In this document: positions 1 to 7,895 of the stretch, in pieces
Layout: every line of letters begins with the position of its first letter
Numbering within the stretch: position 1 is the first letter of the stretch
Assembly: GCA_910578185.1 (NCBI GenBank)
Contig: CAJTPN010000007.1
Coordinates: 78,354 to 142,353, forward strand
Direction of reading: 5' to 3'
Source: an uncultured Acetatifactor sp.
GTDB taxonomy: Bacteria; Bacillota; Clostridia; Lachnospirales; Lachnospiraceae
Length of the DNA stretch: 64,000 bases
The notes under the pieces: model-generated
Databases searched by the model: none
What the model was told of the DNA's origin: nothing
What the model saw: only the letters and a program-made list of their open reading frames with translations
Program-made: the position numbers and the translations under genes

Positions 1-62
1 CGGAGAGCGCTGGCTATCGGTCCATTGCCGTGTTTAACATTGACTTCTGCTGACTGAAAATT

Positions 63-76
63 AGAACATATGTTCT
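63..76. promoter_or_regulatory. LexA/SOS-box-like palindrome
   Basis: AGAACATATGTTCT is a perfect 14-bp palindrome containing GAAC-N4-GTTC, the core of the Gram-positive LexA (DinR) box. No gene start is visible next to it: the PerR-like gene ends at 112 and reads towards it, so a target would have to lie left of the window. It may be a chance palindrome. Confidence 0.35.
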
Positions 77-111
77 GCTGTCCTGCCGCTGAAGTCAGAA
101 GATTGCGCTCA

Positions 112-516
112 TCATACATGGCCCATGTTGTGCCGGGTCTGGGTCTCACTTTCATTTAAAGCTTTCCTGCAGTCGGGACAAAGGTAAAAAACTTTTAAAT
201 CATAATATAAATAGGTATCTCCCGCCGCCTGGCGAAGAGGAGCGGTCAAGTCATCAAAAGTGATATCTGCAAGCTTTCCGCATTGTCTGCAAACCAGATG
301 ATCATGTCTGCGGACATGGTCGTAACGGTCCGGCATTCCTTCTACGGAAAGTTTTCGTATGAGCCCGAATTCGCACAGTTTGTTGATGTTGTTATATATG
401 GTTGCCAAAACTACCTTCGGATATTTTCCCTTGACCAATTTATAAATTTGCTCAACGGTTAAATGTTCGCGGGAAGTAGTGATGACGGTATAGATTTCTT
501 TCTCGTATGTGGTCAT
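112..516 (-). CDS. perR: PerR-like peroxide-responsive Fur-family repressor
   Basis: Fur-superfamily metalloregulator of 134 residues that would sense peroxide through a metal-catalysed histidine oxidation and repress oxidative-stress genes. From the chosen start, the winged-helix part spans about residues 1-60 and the dimerisation part follows. The regulatory-metal ligands of Bacillus PerR all have equivalents: His18, Asp66, His71, His73 and Asp84; an Asp rather than Glu at the last position favours PerR over Fur. Structural zinc cysteines are CRQC (76-79) and a second CPDC pair near residue 120. The start at 516 has GGAG six bases upstream; a longer frame to 603 would overlap its own promoter. 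Per-box and promoter lie just upstream, so it is probably autoregulated. Confidence 0.85.
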   Translation of the reverse strand: MTTYEKEIYTVITTSREHLTVEQIYKLVKGKYPKVVLATIYNNINKLCEFGLIRKLSVEGMPDRYDHVRRHDHLVCRQCGKLADITFDDLTAPLRQAAGDTYLYYDLKVFYLCPDCRKALNESETQTRHNMGHV

Positions 517-566
517 ATTGGCTCCGGTTAAAATCGCTGCTACTAAAAATAATTGTTCTATATTTT

Positions 567-581
567 TTAGAATTATTCTAA
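567..581. promoter_or_regulatory. Per-box-like operator of the PerR-like gene
   Basis: TTAGAATTATTCTAA is a perfect 7-1-7 inverted repeat matching the layout of the Bacillus Per box (TTATAAT-N-ATTATAA) with two symmetrical changes. It covers the -10 element of the leftward promoter, which fits autorepression. Binding by this protein is inferred. Confidence 0.6.
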
Positions 582-603
582 TATTGGAAATGGATTTTGT
601 CAA
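575..603 (-). promoter_or_regulatory. Sigma-A promoter of the PerR-like gene
   Basis: On the minus strand TTGACA (598-603) is followed after exactly 17 bases by TAGAAT (575-580). It drives the leftward gene starting at 516. The -10 lies inside the Per-box-like palindrome. Confidence 0.65.
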
Positions 604-640
604 GGATTATTTTAGAAAAAAATATTGTTTGAAAATATTG

Positions 641-670
641 TTGCGCGGGTAGAAAGGAAGGGTTTATAAT
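641..670 (+). promoter_or_regulatory. Possible promoter of the orphan gene at 707
   Basis: A perfect TATAAT (665-670) lies 18 bases behind TTGCGC (641-646), 36 bases before the start codon at 707. The -35 is weak. Confidence 0.35.
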
Positions 671-706
671 GAAGGAAAATCAAGTGAAATTATAAGGAGG
701 TTTTGC

Positions 707-1489
707 ATGTTTGGTATTTGGTGTGGAAAGGATGCGAACGTTGCGGTCATTGAGGATTTCAGCATAGCGTTTTTGCGTATAAAAAAGGACGTGATTGCAA
801 GCGTTTTGAGGCATCACAGTTACGGAACCGTTGGATGTGTTTATGGTCTGGGAGTCAAACCGCAAGTAAGAGCCGTTTGCTGCATCAGACATCCGGAATC
901 GGGGAAACTGCTTTATAAGGATGAGGCTGGTAAGGAGAATCTGGAAAAGCACGAAAGAGATACTTTTTTGGTGGAATCGGATGGCAGCATGATCTATCGA
1001 ATGTATGACGGAACCGAGTTTGAGCTTACGCTGTCGGAGGAGATTCACATGGAGGACTTTGACAGGCCTGCTTTTGTGGATTCTGATATGCCGTTGGCAC
1101 GGCGTATGGCGCTTTGGAATGTGGGATGGAAGTTTACATATGGGGACGGAAGCTTAGAGGTGAGTATCGATACCACGAAATATTCCTTTTTTTACAGTAT
1201 CGATCCGGAAAAGGATTGGATATACTGTCGTGTAGGACTCCAGGGCTATTGTGAGAAGGGATGGGCCATGCTGTCCACCGTATGTATCAGGGCGAATGAA
1301 AGCAGAATGCTGGAAGATAATCTGCGGTCATTACAGGCGTATAAGCCAATGGAGGATTGCTTTGTGACAGATGGGTGTGCGTTTCCGTCGGATGGAGGAT
1401 GGTATTGGTCCGTCAAGAAGGTCACAGAAGACGCGGTTTATCTGAACGGATGCGGCGGAGATACCTACGTGATCGGCAGAAGGCGGTAG
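707..1489 (+). CDS. Hypothetical protein, 260 residues
   Basis: Not recognised. The ATG follows AAGGAGG by six bases, so translation is credible. The product looks soluble: no signal peptide, no membrane segment and many aromatic residues (Trp, Tyr, Phe). The C-terminal half contains short hydrophobic strands separated by polar turns, suggesting a mostly beta fold, and it is rich in Cys in the first 70 residues without a CxxC pair. It stands alone, divergent from the PerR-like gene and convergent with the ABC exporter operon. A role in stress response is only a guess from position. Confidence 0.6.
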   Translation: MFGIWCGKDANVAVIEDFSIAFLRIKKDVIASVLRHHSYGTVGCVYGLGVKPQVRAVCCIRHPESGKLLYKDEAGKENLEKHERDTFLVESDGSMIYRMYDGTEFELTLSEEIHMEDFDRPAFVDSDMPLARRMALWNVGWKFTYGDGSLEVSIDTTKYSFFYSIDPEKDWIYCRVGLQGYCEKGWAMLSTVCIRANESRMLEDNLRSLQAYKPMEDCFVTDGCAFPSDGGWYWSVKKVTEDAVYLNGCGGDTYVIGRRR

Positions 1490-1499
1490 GGGGCTGCTG

Positions 1500-2306
1500 T
1501 CAGGAACCGCTGGATTGATAATGTCGCACTCCCAATCGCCATAACAGGATGCAGGGTATCAGAAACAGGAACGCCAGCAGGGGCATAAATGCCAGATATG
1601 CCTCCTGGCGCCTATCCAGCAGATATAATAACGGATAATATTGCACGGGGGCAAACGGAATGATAAATGTTGTAATCCACAGGACTTCCTTGCCGTATAT
1701 CCCCATGGGATAAGCGCCGTGTTCGTTTAAGCCGTAAGTAAAAATATGCATAAATTCCAAGCCTTCCAAGGTAAAAAAGCTGAGGGCGGCATACATAAGA
1801 AATAAACCGCAAAACAACGTGCAGCATCCTGCCAGCATTCCTGTCACGATCAGAATCTTTTGCCATGTCCAGCAAAGTCCGCTGCCGGATATGCCGTACA
1901 GGAAGACGATAAGCGCATGCAGACACCTGCTGGCCCGTCCCAGTTCAAATTGGCTTCCAAGAATCTGCAGGATGGTTCCTCTGGGGCGAAGCAATATTCT
2001 GTCAAATTCACCGGCCCGCACCATGCGTGGAAAACGTTCCAGGCCTTTGCCGAATATTTCTGCCAGGGTAAATCCCATTAATACGATCCCATAGCACAAA
2101 AGAACTTCTCTGAAAGTAAAACCCTTCACCTGATGAAACCGCTGAAACATAAAAAATATACTCAAAAACACGCAAAAGGACGTAAGAAACATCCCGGCAG
2201 AATAAAGGAAGAAAGATTTCTTATCCAGCATTTTGCTGCGTACAATGATTGAAATATAATGCCTGTACAGTCTGACAGGACTTACTGATTTTCTGCCTTT
2301 TTTCAT
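1500..2306 (-). CDS. ABC-2 exporter permease (COG3694 type)
   Basis: Polytopic membrane subunit with about six hydrophobic segments, the second permease of a three-gene ABC-2 exporter whose ATPase (3196-4029) and other permease (2359-3162) lie upstream on the same strand. The stretch around RPRGTILQILGSQFE is typical of the COG3694 permeases that pair with COG4586 ATPases and COG4587 permeases. The start is uncertain: ATG at 2306 gives the usual length for the family but has no clear ribosome site; an in-frame TTG at 2354, four bases after the upstream stop and eight after AGGGCGG, would add 16 residues and may be used by translational coupling. Substrate unknown. Confidence 0.8.
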   Translation of the reverse strand: MKKGRKSVSPVRLYRHYISIIVRSKMLDKKSFFLYSAGMFLTSFCVFLSIFFMFQRFHQVKGFTFREVLLCYGIVLMGFTLAEIFGKGLERFPRMVRAGEFDRILLRPRGTILQILGSQFELGRASRCLHALIVFLYGISGSGLCWTWQKILIVTGMLAGCCTLFCGLFLMYAALSFFTLEGLEFMHIFTYGLNEHGAYPMGIYGKEVLWITTFIIPFAPVQYYPLLYLLDRRQEAYLAFMPLLAFLFLIPCILLWRLGVRHYQSSGS

Positions 2307-2358
2307 GATCCAGATACCTGCTTTCCTCTCTTGATTATTTTGTATGTCTTGCAATCAT

Positions 2359-3162
2359 TCAGCCGCCCTGTACCGTGATGCGTTTTTCTGCGTGGTCACA
2401 CAACAGCTTTCCGGCGATAGTGAGCGCCGCAAACCAGAAGATTTGAAGCAGCAGTGCTCGGAGCAGTTCTTCGCCCGCCAGATTTCCGCTGTATGCTCTC
2501 AGGGGGACGTTCTGCATGGCGGCATAAGGGAGCAGCTCCAATACCTGCCTTACCCCGCCCGGGAAGAAGGGCAGAGGAATCAGGCCCCCGGTGAGAAAAT
2601 CCGCAACGGAAGCTGCCAGCAGTTTCAAACCATCCGTAGATACGGTGTAAAAACCTGACACATAAATCAGCATGTTATAGGCCACGGCAACCAGAAGTCC
2701 TAACGTCAAAGTAAGTATGAACATTAAGAAACACAAGGGATCTGCCGGTGCGGACAATCCGAACGGATTCGGAAGCAATAGGGCCACGGCCAATACCGGG
2801 ATGCAGCGCAGCCATGCTCCCGACAACCGTACCGCGGTCTCTCTGGCGAACCACATGTCATAAATGCGGACAGGCCGGCACAGCTCATAGGCGATGCTTC
2901 CGCTTTTCACCGCATTCAGGATTTCACCGTCAAAAATACGTGCGCTCAAAAGAACCAGAAATGCTTGCTGAAGCCAGATATAAGCGCTGGTTTCTTCCAG
3001 TGTCAAGGGATAGGCAGAAGGGTCTGATTCATAAAAGGCCAACAGTGCGATGATTCGCATGAAGCCCCAGAAAAATTGCGTGATGATGCCGCCAAAGGCC
3101 GCAGTGCGATATTGCAGCCCTGTCACAAGCCGCAGTCGGAAAAAGCTGAAATATTTGCCCAT
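2359..3162 (-). CDS. ABC-2 exporter permease (COG4587 type)
   Basis: Membrane subunit of 267 residues with about six transmembrane segments. The N-terminal stretch (YFSFFRLRLVTGLQYRTAAFGG) and the paired-permease arrangement fit the COG4587 family. It lies between the ATPase gene (33 bases upstream) and the second permease, and should form a heterodimeric membrane pore with the latter. The substrate cannot be told from sequence; relatives are annotated variously as drug or lipid exporters. Confidence 0.8.
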   Translation of the reverse strand: MGKYFSFFRLRLVTGLQYRTAAFGGIITQFFWGFMRIIALLAFYESDPSAYPLTLEETSAYIWLQQAFLVLLSARIFDGEILNAVKSGSIAYELCRPVRIYDMWFARETAVRLSGAWLRCIPVLAVALLLPNPFGLSAPADPLCFLMFILTLTLGLLVAVAYNMLIYVSGFYTVSTDGLKLLAASVADFLTGGLIPLPFFPGGVRQVLELLPYAAMQNVPLRAYSGNLAGEELLRALLLQIFWFAALTIAGKLLCDHAEKRITVQGG

Positions 3163-3195
3163 GATTGCTCCTGTCTGCCCGAAATCGGACCATGT

Positions 3196-4029
3196 CTATA
3201 TTTCATATGACTTATATAACTCCACCAGAGTTTCGTCAATGCCTGCGTTTCCTTTTTTTATATCCTCCAAGCAGCCGTCCATAAGAATTTGTCCTTTTCC
3301 GATCAGCAGGATTCGCCTGGTAAGCGCTTCAATATCCTGCATATCGTGAGTGGTCAGGATCACGGTGGTGCCATGTTCTCTGTTTTGCTTTCGGATAAAG
3401 TCGCGCACCGCCAGTTTGGATACCGCGTCCAGGCCGATGGTTGGCTCGTCCAGAAACAGAGTTCGGGGGCTGTGAAGCAGGGAAGCCGCAATTTCACAGC
3501 GCATACGCTGCCCTAAAGAAAGCTGTCTTACAGGGGTTCGAAGCAGTTCCTCCAGATTCAGTAATTCTGTTAACTCATCGAGATTATCCCGATAAACCGG
3601 GTCTGAAATGGAATAGATATCCTTTAACAATTCAAAGGAATCTATGACCGGAACATCCCACCATAATTGGGAGCGCTGTCCAAAGACCACGCCAATCTGC
3701 CGTACATGCTCGATACGACGGTACTTTTCCTGTCTTGTCATGGGCTTGTGCCGAGGATGGTCTATATCCCACAAAAGCCTGCCGTCGATTCGTACCCGTC
3801 CGCTGTCGGGGGTTAATATTCCGCTTAGAATTTTGATTGTGGAGCTTTTGCCCGCTCCGTTGGGGCCTATGTATCCTACCATCTCGCCGTCGCGAATGGT
3901 AAAGCTGATATTCTTAAGGGCGCAGATTTCCTCATACTCCCTGTGAAAAAGCGCTTTCCAGGCTTCCTTAAAGCCGGCGTTTCTCTTTGCGATTCTGTAT
4001 GACTTACAGACGTTTTCCATCGTAATCAT
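3196..4029 (-). CDS. ABC-2 exporter ATP-binding subunit (COG4586 type)
   Basis: ATPase of 277 residues powering the two permeases downstream. Walker A GPNGAGKSS lies near residue 54, the signature LSLGQRMR near 170 and Walker B TLFLDEPTIGLD near 191, followed by the switch His in TTHD. The stretch before Walker A that mentions a conserved YEEICALKNISF is typical of COG4586. The ATG at 4029 follows AGGAGGAAG. First gene of the leftward operon; its promoter should lie in the 306-bp region shared with the LytTR regulator. Confidence 0.9.
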   Translation of the reverse strand: MITMENVCKSYRIAKRNAGFKEAWKALFHREYEEICALKNISFTIRDGEMVGYIGPNGAGKSSTIKILSGILTPDSGRVRIDGRLLWDIDHPRHKPMTRQEKYRRIEHVRQIGVVFGQRSQLWWDVPVIDSFELLKDIYSISDPVYRDNLDELTELLNLEELLRTPVRQLSLGQRMRCEIAASLLHSPRTLFLDEPTIGLDAVSKLAVRDFIRKQNREHGTTVILTTHDMQDIEALTRRILLIGKGQILMDGCLEDIKKGNAGIDETLVELYKSYEI

Positions 4030-4106
4030 TTCCGCTTCCTCCTGGTAGTTATATTTTTGGTTCGGGGTGATTCCCGGAACCTAATATCTTGCCAAGTAGG
4101 TCTGAC

Positions 4107-4210
4107 TTTGCCGGATTTTGCCGACAAATACCTGAATGGTATGAATTGAAGGACTCTAATAATATCAGGAATTTAAGCGGCTGTCAATAGAAAGAGGGGA
4201 TATTTTGCCG
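4107..4210. repeat. Three TTTGCCG copies in a divergent intergenic region
   Basis: TTTGCCG occurs at 4107-4113, 4117-4123 (ten bases apart, one helical turn) and 4204-4210, between the leftward ABC operon and the rightward LytTR gene. It could be a shared operator; copy number is small enough that chance is not excluded. Confidence 0.3.
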
Positions 4211-4238
4211 ATATTTTGTACTTGATCTTGAGTTTGTC

Positions 4239-4268
4239 TTGCCTGCAAGCCAGCTAATGGATTATAAT
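4239..4268 (+). promoter_or_regulatory. Promoter of the LytTR two-component genes
   Basis: TTGCCT (4239-4244), 18-base spacer and a perfect TATAAT (4263-4268), 67 bases before the start codon at 4336. Confidence 0.5.
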
Positions 4269-4335
4269 AAGACAGTATAAGAGCTGTAAGGGGTTCATTT
4301 TTGGGAAGAAAACGGTACGCAGGGAGGAGGAGCAC

Positions 4336-5037
4336 ATGGTTTATCGGTTGGCGATCTGTGATGATGAACAGACGCAGATTCAATATATCAAATCCGTGCT
4401 GGCAAAATGGAGTGAGCGATCCGGAAATATCTGCGAGATACAGGAGTTTCCTTCGGCGGAGGCATTTCTTTTTGCATATGAGGGTGATAAAGCATATGAT
4501 ATCCTGCTGTTGGATGTGAAGATGCGGGACATGTCCGGCATTGACCTGGCAAGGCGTATCCGCCTGGAAGACAACAGGGTGGAGATTATCTTTCTCACTT
4601 CGTACTTTGAGTTTGCCGGGGAAGGGTATGAAGTGGATGCGCTGCATTACCTGCTGAAGCCGGTGGCCGAGGGTAAGATGTTGGATGTTCTCGCCAAGGC
4701 GGCGGAAAAGCTTGCGGCGGAGCCTCCTTTTGTCGTGATTACCTGCGAGGGGGAGACGCTGAAATTATATGAGACGGATATCCTCTATGTGGAAGCCTTT
4801 CTGCATTATATATCCATCCATACAAGAGATAAGGAATATAAGATAAAAGAAAGTATTTCCGCATTTGAAGAAAAGCTGGGAGAAGATTTTTTCCGAATTC
4901 ATCGTTCTTATCTTGTCTCTTTGAAATGTATAATCAGGATTTCAAGGACGACGATAACGCTGGAAAGCGGTATGCAGTTACCCCTTGCGCGGGGAAAGTA
5001 TGACGAGGTCAACCGGGCATTTATCCGGCGGAACTGA
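4336..5037 (+). CDS. LytTR-family response regulator (AgrA/LytR type)
   Basis: Two-domain regulator of 233 residues. The receiver domain (about 1-120) has the acidic pocket CDDE at 8-11, the phosphoacceptor Asp60 in ILLLDVKM and the LLKP lysine near 110. The LytTR DNA-binding domain (about 135-230) has the usual FFRIHRSYLVSL and a final LPLARGKYDEV. It would bind tandem direct repeats upstream of target promoters once phosphorylated by the kinase 67 bases downstream. GGAGGAG precedes the ATG. An exporter operon follows the kinase and carries a direct repeat of the right geometry (5874-5909), the likely target. Confidence 0.9.
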   Translation: MVYRLAICDDEQTQIQYIKSVLAKWSERSGNICEIQEFPSAEAFLFAYEGDKAYDILLLDVKMRDMSGIDLARRIRLEDNRVEIIFLTSYFEFAGEGYEVDALHYLLKPVAEGKMLDVLAKAAEKLAAEPPFVVITCEGETLKLYETDILYVEAFLHYISIHTRDKEYKIKESISAFEEKLGEDFFRIHRSYLVSLKCIIRISRTTITLESGMQLPLARGKYDEVNRAFIRRN

Positions 5038-5104
5038 GAGAAGGGGATTTAGGGAATACAACTCCGATTGGGAAACGGCATAGGATTTTGGAGAGGAAAA
5101 CAAA

Positions 5105-5755
5105 ATGAGAAAGAAGACATATCTGAGACTGGTAGAATATCAGACGGAGCAGTCCAGACAGCATTTGGGTGAAGTGCAAAGCATATACAGGGAGATGCGG
5201 GGCTACAAACATGATTTTCATCATCATCTGCAGGCTCTGAAAGGACAGCTTGAGGCGGGAGAGGTGGGAAGGGCGTTGGAATATATCGCCCAGTTGGATG
5301 AGAATCTGATGGCGGTGGACAGGCTTTTAAAAACAGGAAATGTGACCTTGGATGCCATTTTATCCGCAAAGATTGCACAGGCAAAAAGCGCGGGTATTTC
5401 GGTTTCAGTGAAGGCATTGGTGCCGGATGGGCTTTTGCTTACGGACCTGGAGCTTGGAATCGTGGTGGGAAATTTGTTGGACAATGCCATAGAGGCCTGC
5501 GGCCTGGCGCAGGGAGACCGTTTTATCCGCATCTATATGAAGATGAAGGGAAAGATGCTCTATTTTTCCATGTTGAATTCCGCAGGCAGGAAAGAGCGGA
5601 AAAAAGGCAGTTTGTTTCCGTCCCGCAAAGAGGGGCTGCATGGTTTTGGGTTACGGCGTGTGGATACGATTCTCAAGGAGCATGGGGGATGGTGTAAGTA
5701 TAACAGTGAAGAAGGCGCGTTTACTACGGAATTTCTGGTACCTGCGCTTGGGTAA
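5105..5755 (+). CDS. GHKL sensor kinase without membrane domain
   Basis: Cytosolic-looking kinase of 216 residues. A helical dimerisation and phosphotransfer segment carries His36 in YKHDFHHHL, the degenerate H-box of the SPOB/AgrC class (usually HDFxNHL; here the Asn is His). The HATPase_c_5 domain has the N-box NLLDNAIEAC (123-132) and G-box GFGLRRV (180-186). AgrC-type kinases normally have 400 or more residues with six or seven membrane segments; these are absent and the 67 bases between this gene and the regulator leave no room for them. Either the input comes from a partner protein or the enzyme senses internally. AGGAAAACAAA precedes the ATG. Confidence 0.8.
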   Translation: MRKKTYLRLVEYQTEQSRQHLGEVQSIYREMRGYKHDFHHHLQALKGQLEAGEVGRALEYIAQLDENLMAVDRLLKTGNVTLDAILSAKIAQAKSAGISVSVKALVPDGLLLTDLELGIVVGNLLDNAIEACGLAQGDRFIRIYMKMKGKMLYFSMLNSAGRKERKKGSLFPSRKEGLHGFGLRRVDTILKEHGGWCKYNSEEGAFTTEFLVPALG

Positions 5756-5873
5756 GGCGGTATTGGAAGCCGATTATAGGTTTGGCGCAGCGTCGGTTTT
5801 TGCGGAGCGCAGGCTTGCAGGGTGAATCTGTCTCGCCCCGCGCCTCTCTGCGGAGCTGTCGGGGATTTTGTCT

Positions 5874-5909
5874 GCAATTCGTGTACGGGTGAAAGCAATT
5901 CATGCACGG
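5874..5909 (+). promoter_or_regulatory. Direct repeat resembling a LytTR-binding site
   Basis: GCAATTCGTGTACGG (5874-5888) and GCAATTCATGCACGG (5895-5909) match at 13 of 15 positions with a 21-base offset, two helical turns, the geometry of AgrA/ComE-type sites. It sits about 60 bases before the ABC exporter genes; a poor -35 and TAAAAT (5937-5942) follow. Activation by the neighbouring LytTR regulator is inferred. Confidence 0.45.
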
Positions 5910-5966
5910 ATTGTTTTTTTTGTGGGATGAATTGGGTAAAATGAGCAGGAAGGGAGTGATGAGAGG

Positions 5967-7895
5967 TTGAAACAGGGAAAGAAAACAAAATCAAAAATTA
6001 AGCCTTACCGGTCGGCTTTTTCAAACGCCATCTGGAGCTTTCGGGAGATGATGAAGGAAGTGGCCTCGGCCTTTTGGCTGATGGTATTCGAAGTTCCGAT
6101 TAATGTTGCAAGGACTTATGCGGGGGTATATCTTCCTGCGCTGGTGGTGGCTGAGGTGACAGGGAATGCGGATTTGTCTCACGCGGTAGTGGCGGTGGGA
6201 GGAGTTATCCTGTTTCTGTTTGTGACAGAAGCACTGCTGTTGTTTCTGCAGAATATGTCTCATGTGGGACTGGCTTTGGTGTATCGGGCAAAAAAAAGCA
6301 TGAAATTGGAGAGGAAATCAATGAATTGCTTTTACCAGCTATATGAGCAGAAAGAAATTCATGATCTATACGATCGCGCAATGAATGCCACGCAGACATG
6401 GAACGGCCGACAACCCATATCCGATATGCCCAGGCATAGCCTGAAACTGGTGGAAAATATTTTAAGTTATTGTTTGTTTGGATCGATGATTTCACTGGTA
6501 AGTCCCTGGCTTGTGCCGCTTTTGACCATTGCGCCCCTGGTCAACTGGCTGTGCGCCCGAGCGTATCGGAAGTGGGAATATGCCAATCGGGAGAAATGGG
6601 TGGATCTTGACCGTAAGCTGAAATATGTCAGGACAAAACCATCTGATTATGCAGCGGCCAAGGATATCCGAATTTATGGAATGGCGGGATGGTTTCGGGA
6701 GACATATAGGGAGCTTTCAAAACAGCGGTGTGCATGGGACAAAAGAAGCGCCTGGCGCAGTTTCCTGTCTCGAATTGCCGATTTATTGGTGATTCTTATA
6801 CGGGACGGGGCGGCATATGCCCTGCTGATACAGATGACGCTTTCCGGAGAGATTACGGTGGATAAATTTGTGCTGTATTTTGCCGCCATTTCCAGCTTTG
6901 CCTCGTTTGTGGGCAATATTATGAAGTCTTGGAATGACTTACATACGGCAAGCCTGAAACTTTGCGATTACCGTCAGTTTATGGACATATCGGAAATGGA
7001 AGGATCCGGGGAAGTTCGTGTGGAGGATATTCTGACCGGGGCGCCGGAAATTCGGTTCGAGCATGTGTCGTTCCGGTATGAAGGAGCGAATCAGGATACG
7101 CTGCACGATATCAGCTTTACTATGAAGGCCGGTGAAAAAATTGCCCTGGTGGGAAGAAACGGTGCCGGAAAAACCACCCTGGTCAAACTTTTGTGCGGGC
7201 TTTACCAGCCCACTGAGGGGGTGATCAGGATCAATGGAATTTCTGTGGATAAATTTACCCGCAAAGATTATTATCGTCTGTTATCGCCGGTTTTTCAGGA
7301 GATAAAAACTACATTTTTTTCCCTGGCCGAGAATGTATCAGGACAGATCGGAGATGGGACGGATTATGAGCGTGCGGAGCAATGTATGAGACTGGCGGGG
7401 CTTGGGGAAAAAATAGACTCTTTGTCCCAGGGAATTTATTCCAAATTGGATAAACAGGTGAATAAAGACGGCATCGTACTGTCCGGAGGGGAGCTGCAGA
7501 AGCTGATGCTGGCCAGAGCAATCTATAAGGATGCACCGGTGCTGATACTGGACGAACCTACTGCGGCGCTTGATCCAATTGCCGAGAATCAGATTTATCT
7601 GCAGTATCATGACATGACGGCAAAGAAGACCTCTCTTTTTATTTCTCACAGGCTGGCTTCCACCCAGTTTTGCGACCGAATCCTTTACTTGAAAGACGGA
7701 CAAATCGTTGAGGAAGGAACCCACAGCGAGTTGATTGCACTGGGCGGGGAATACGGTGAACTTTATGAAATGCAAAGTTGCTGGTACAGGGAAGATTATG
7801 TTCCGGAAGAGAGCTGGGACGTTGAAGGGAAAGAAAGTACGGTTCTCCAAGGAGACAAGGTGTCTTCGGAGAACGGGAATAGGAGCGGAAAATGA
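5967..7895 (+). CDS. ABC exporter half-transporter A
   Basis: Fused membrane-ATPase protein of 642 residues. Membrane segments fill about 40-330, with the coupling stretch AKDIRIYGM near 230 that is also found in the partner. The nucleotide-binding domain has Walker A GRNGAGKTT (about 395), signature LSGGELQ (about 505), Walker B VLILDEPTAALD (about 525) and the H-loop ISHR. Catalytic Glu is present. The start is TTG at 5967 behind AAGGGAG with a long 11-base gap, so it is not firm. Its stop overlaps the ATG of the partner. It follows the LytTR system, an arrangement common for exporters of peptides or antimicrobials; no precursor peptide gene was found. Confidence 0.85.
   Translation: MKQGKKTKSKIKPYRSAFSNAIWSFREMMKEVASAFWLMVFEVPINVARTYAGVYLPALVVAEVTGNADLSHAVVAVGGVILFLFVTEALLLFLQNMSHVGLALVYRAKKSMKLERKSMNCFYQLYEQKEIHDLYDRAMNATQTWNGRQPISDMPRHSLKLVENILSYCLFGSMISLVSPWLVPLLTIAPLVNWLCARAYRKWEYANREKWVDLDRKLKYVRTKPSDYAAAKDIRIYGMAGWFRETYRELSKQRCAWDKRSAWRSFLSRIADLLVILIRDGAAYALLIQMTLSGEITVDKFVLYFAAISSFASFVGNIMKSWNDLHTASLKLCDYRQFMDISEMEGSGEVRVEDILTGAPEIRFEHVSFRYEGANQDTLHDISFTMKAGEKIALVGRNGAGKTTLVKLLCGLYQPTEGVIRINGISVDKFTRKDYYRLLSPVFQEIKTTFFSLAENVSGQIGDGTDYERAEQCMRLAGLGEKIDSLSQGIYSKLDKQVNKDGIVLSGGELQKLMLARAIYKDAPVLILDEPTAALDPIAENQIYLQYHDMTAKKTSLFISHRLASTQFCDRILYLKDGQIVEEGTHSELIALGGEYGELYEMQSCWYREDYVPEESWDVEGKESTVLQGDKVSSENGNRSGK

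Noticed and set aside
3..53. Frame ending in a stop at 51-53 that could be the 3' end of a gene entering from the left
   Set aside because: Only 16 codons are visible and no family can be recognised, so a gene is possible but not supported.
4060..4082. GGTTCGGGG/CCCGGAACC hairpin as a terminator
   Set aside because: The pairing has a mismatch, there is no T-tract in either direction and it sits in a divergent promoter region.
5902..5970. 22-codon frame before the ABC exporter, a possible peptide precursor
   Set aside because: No ribosome site, no leader-peptide features and it would begin upstream of the likely -10 element.
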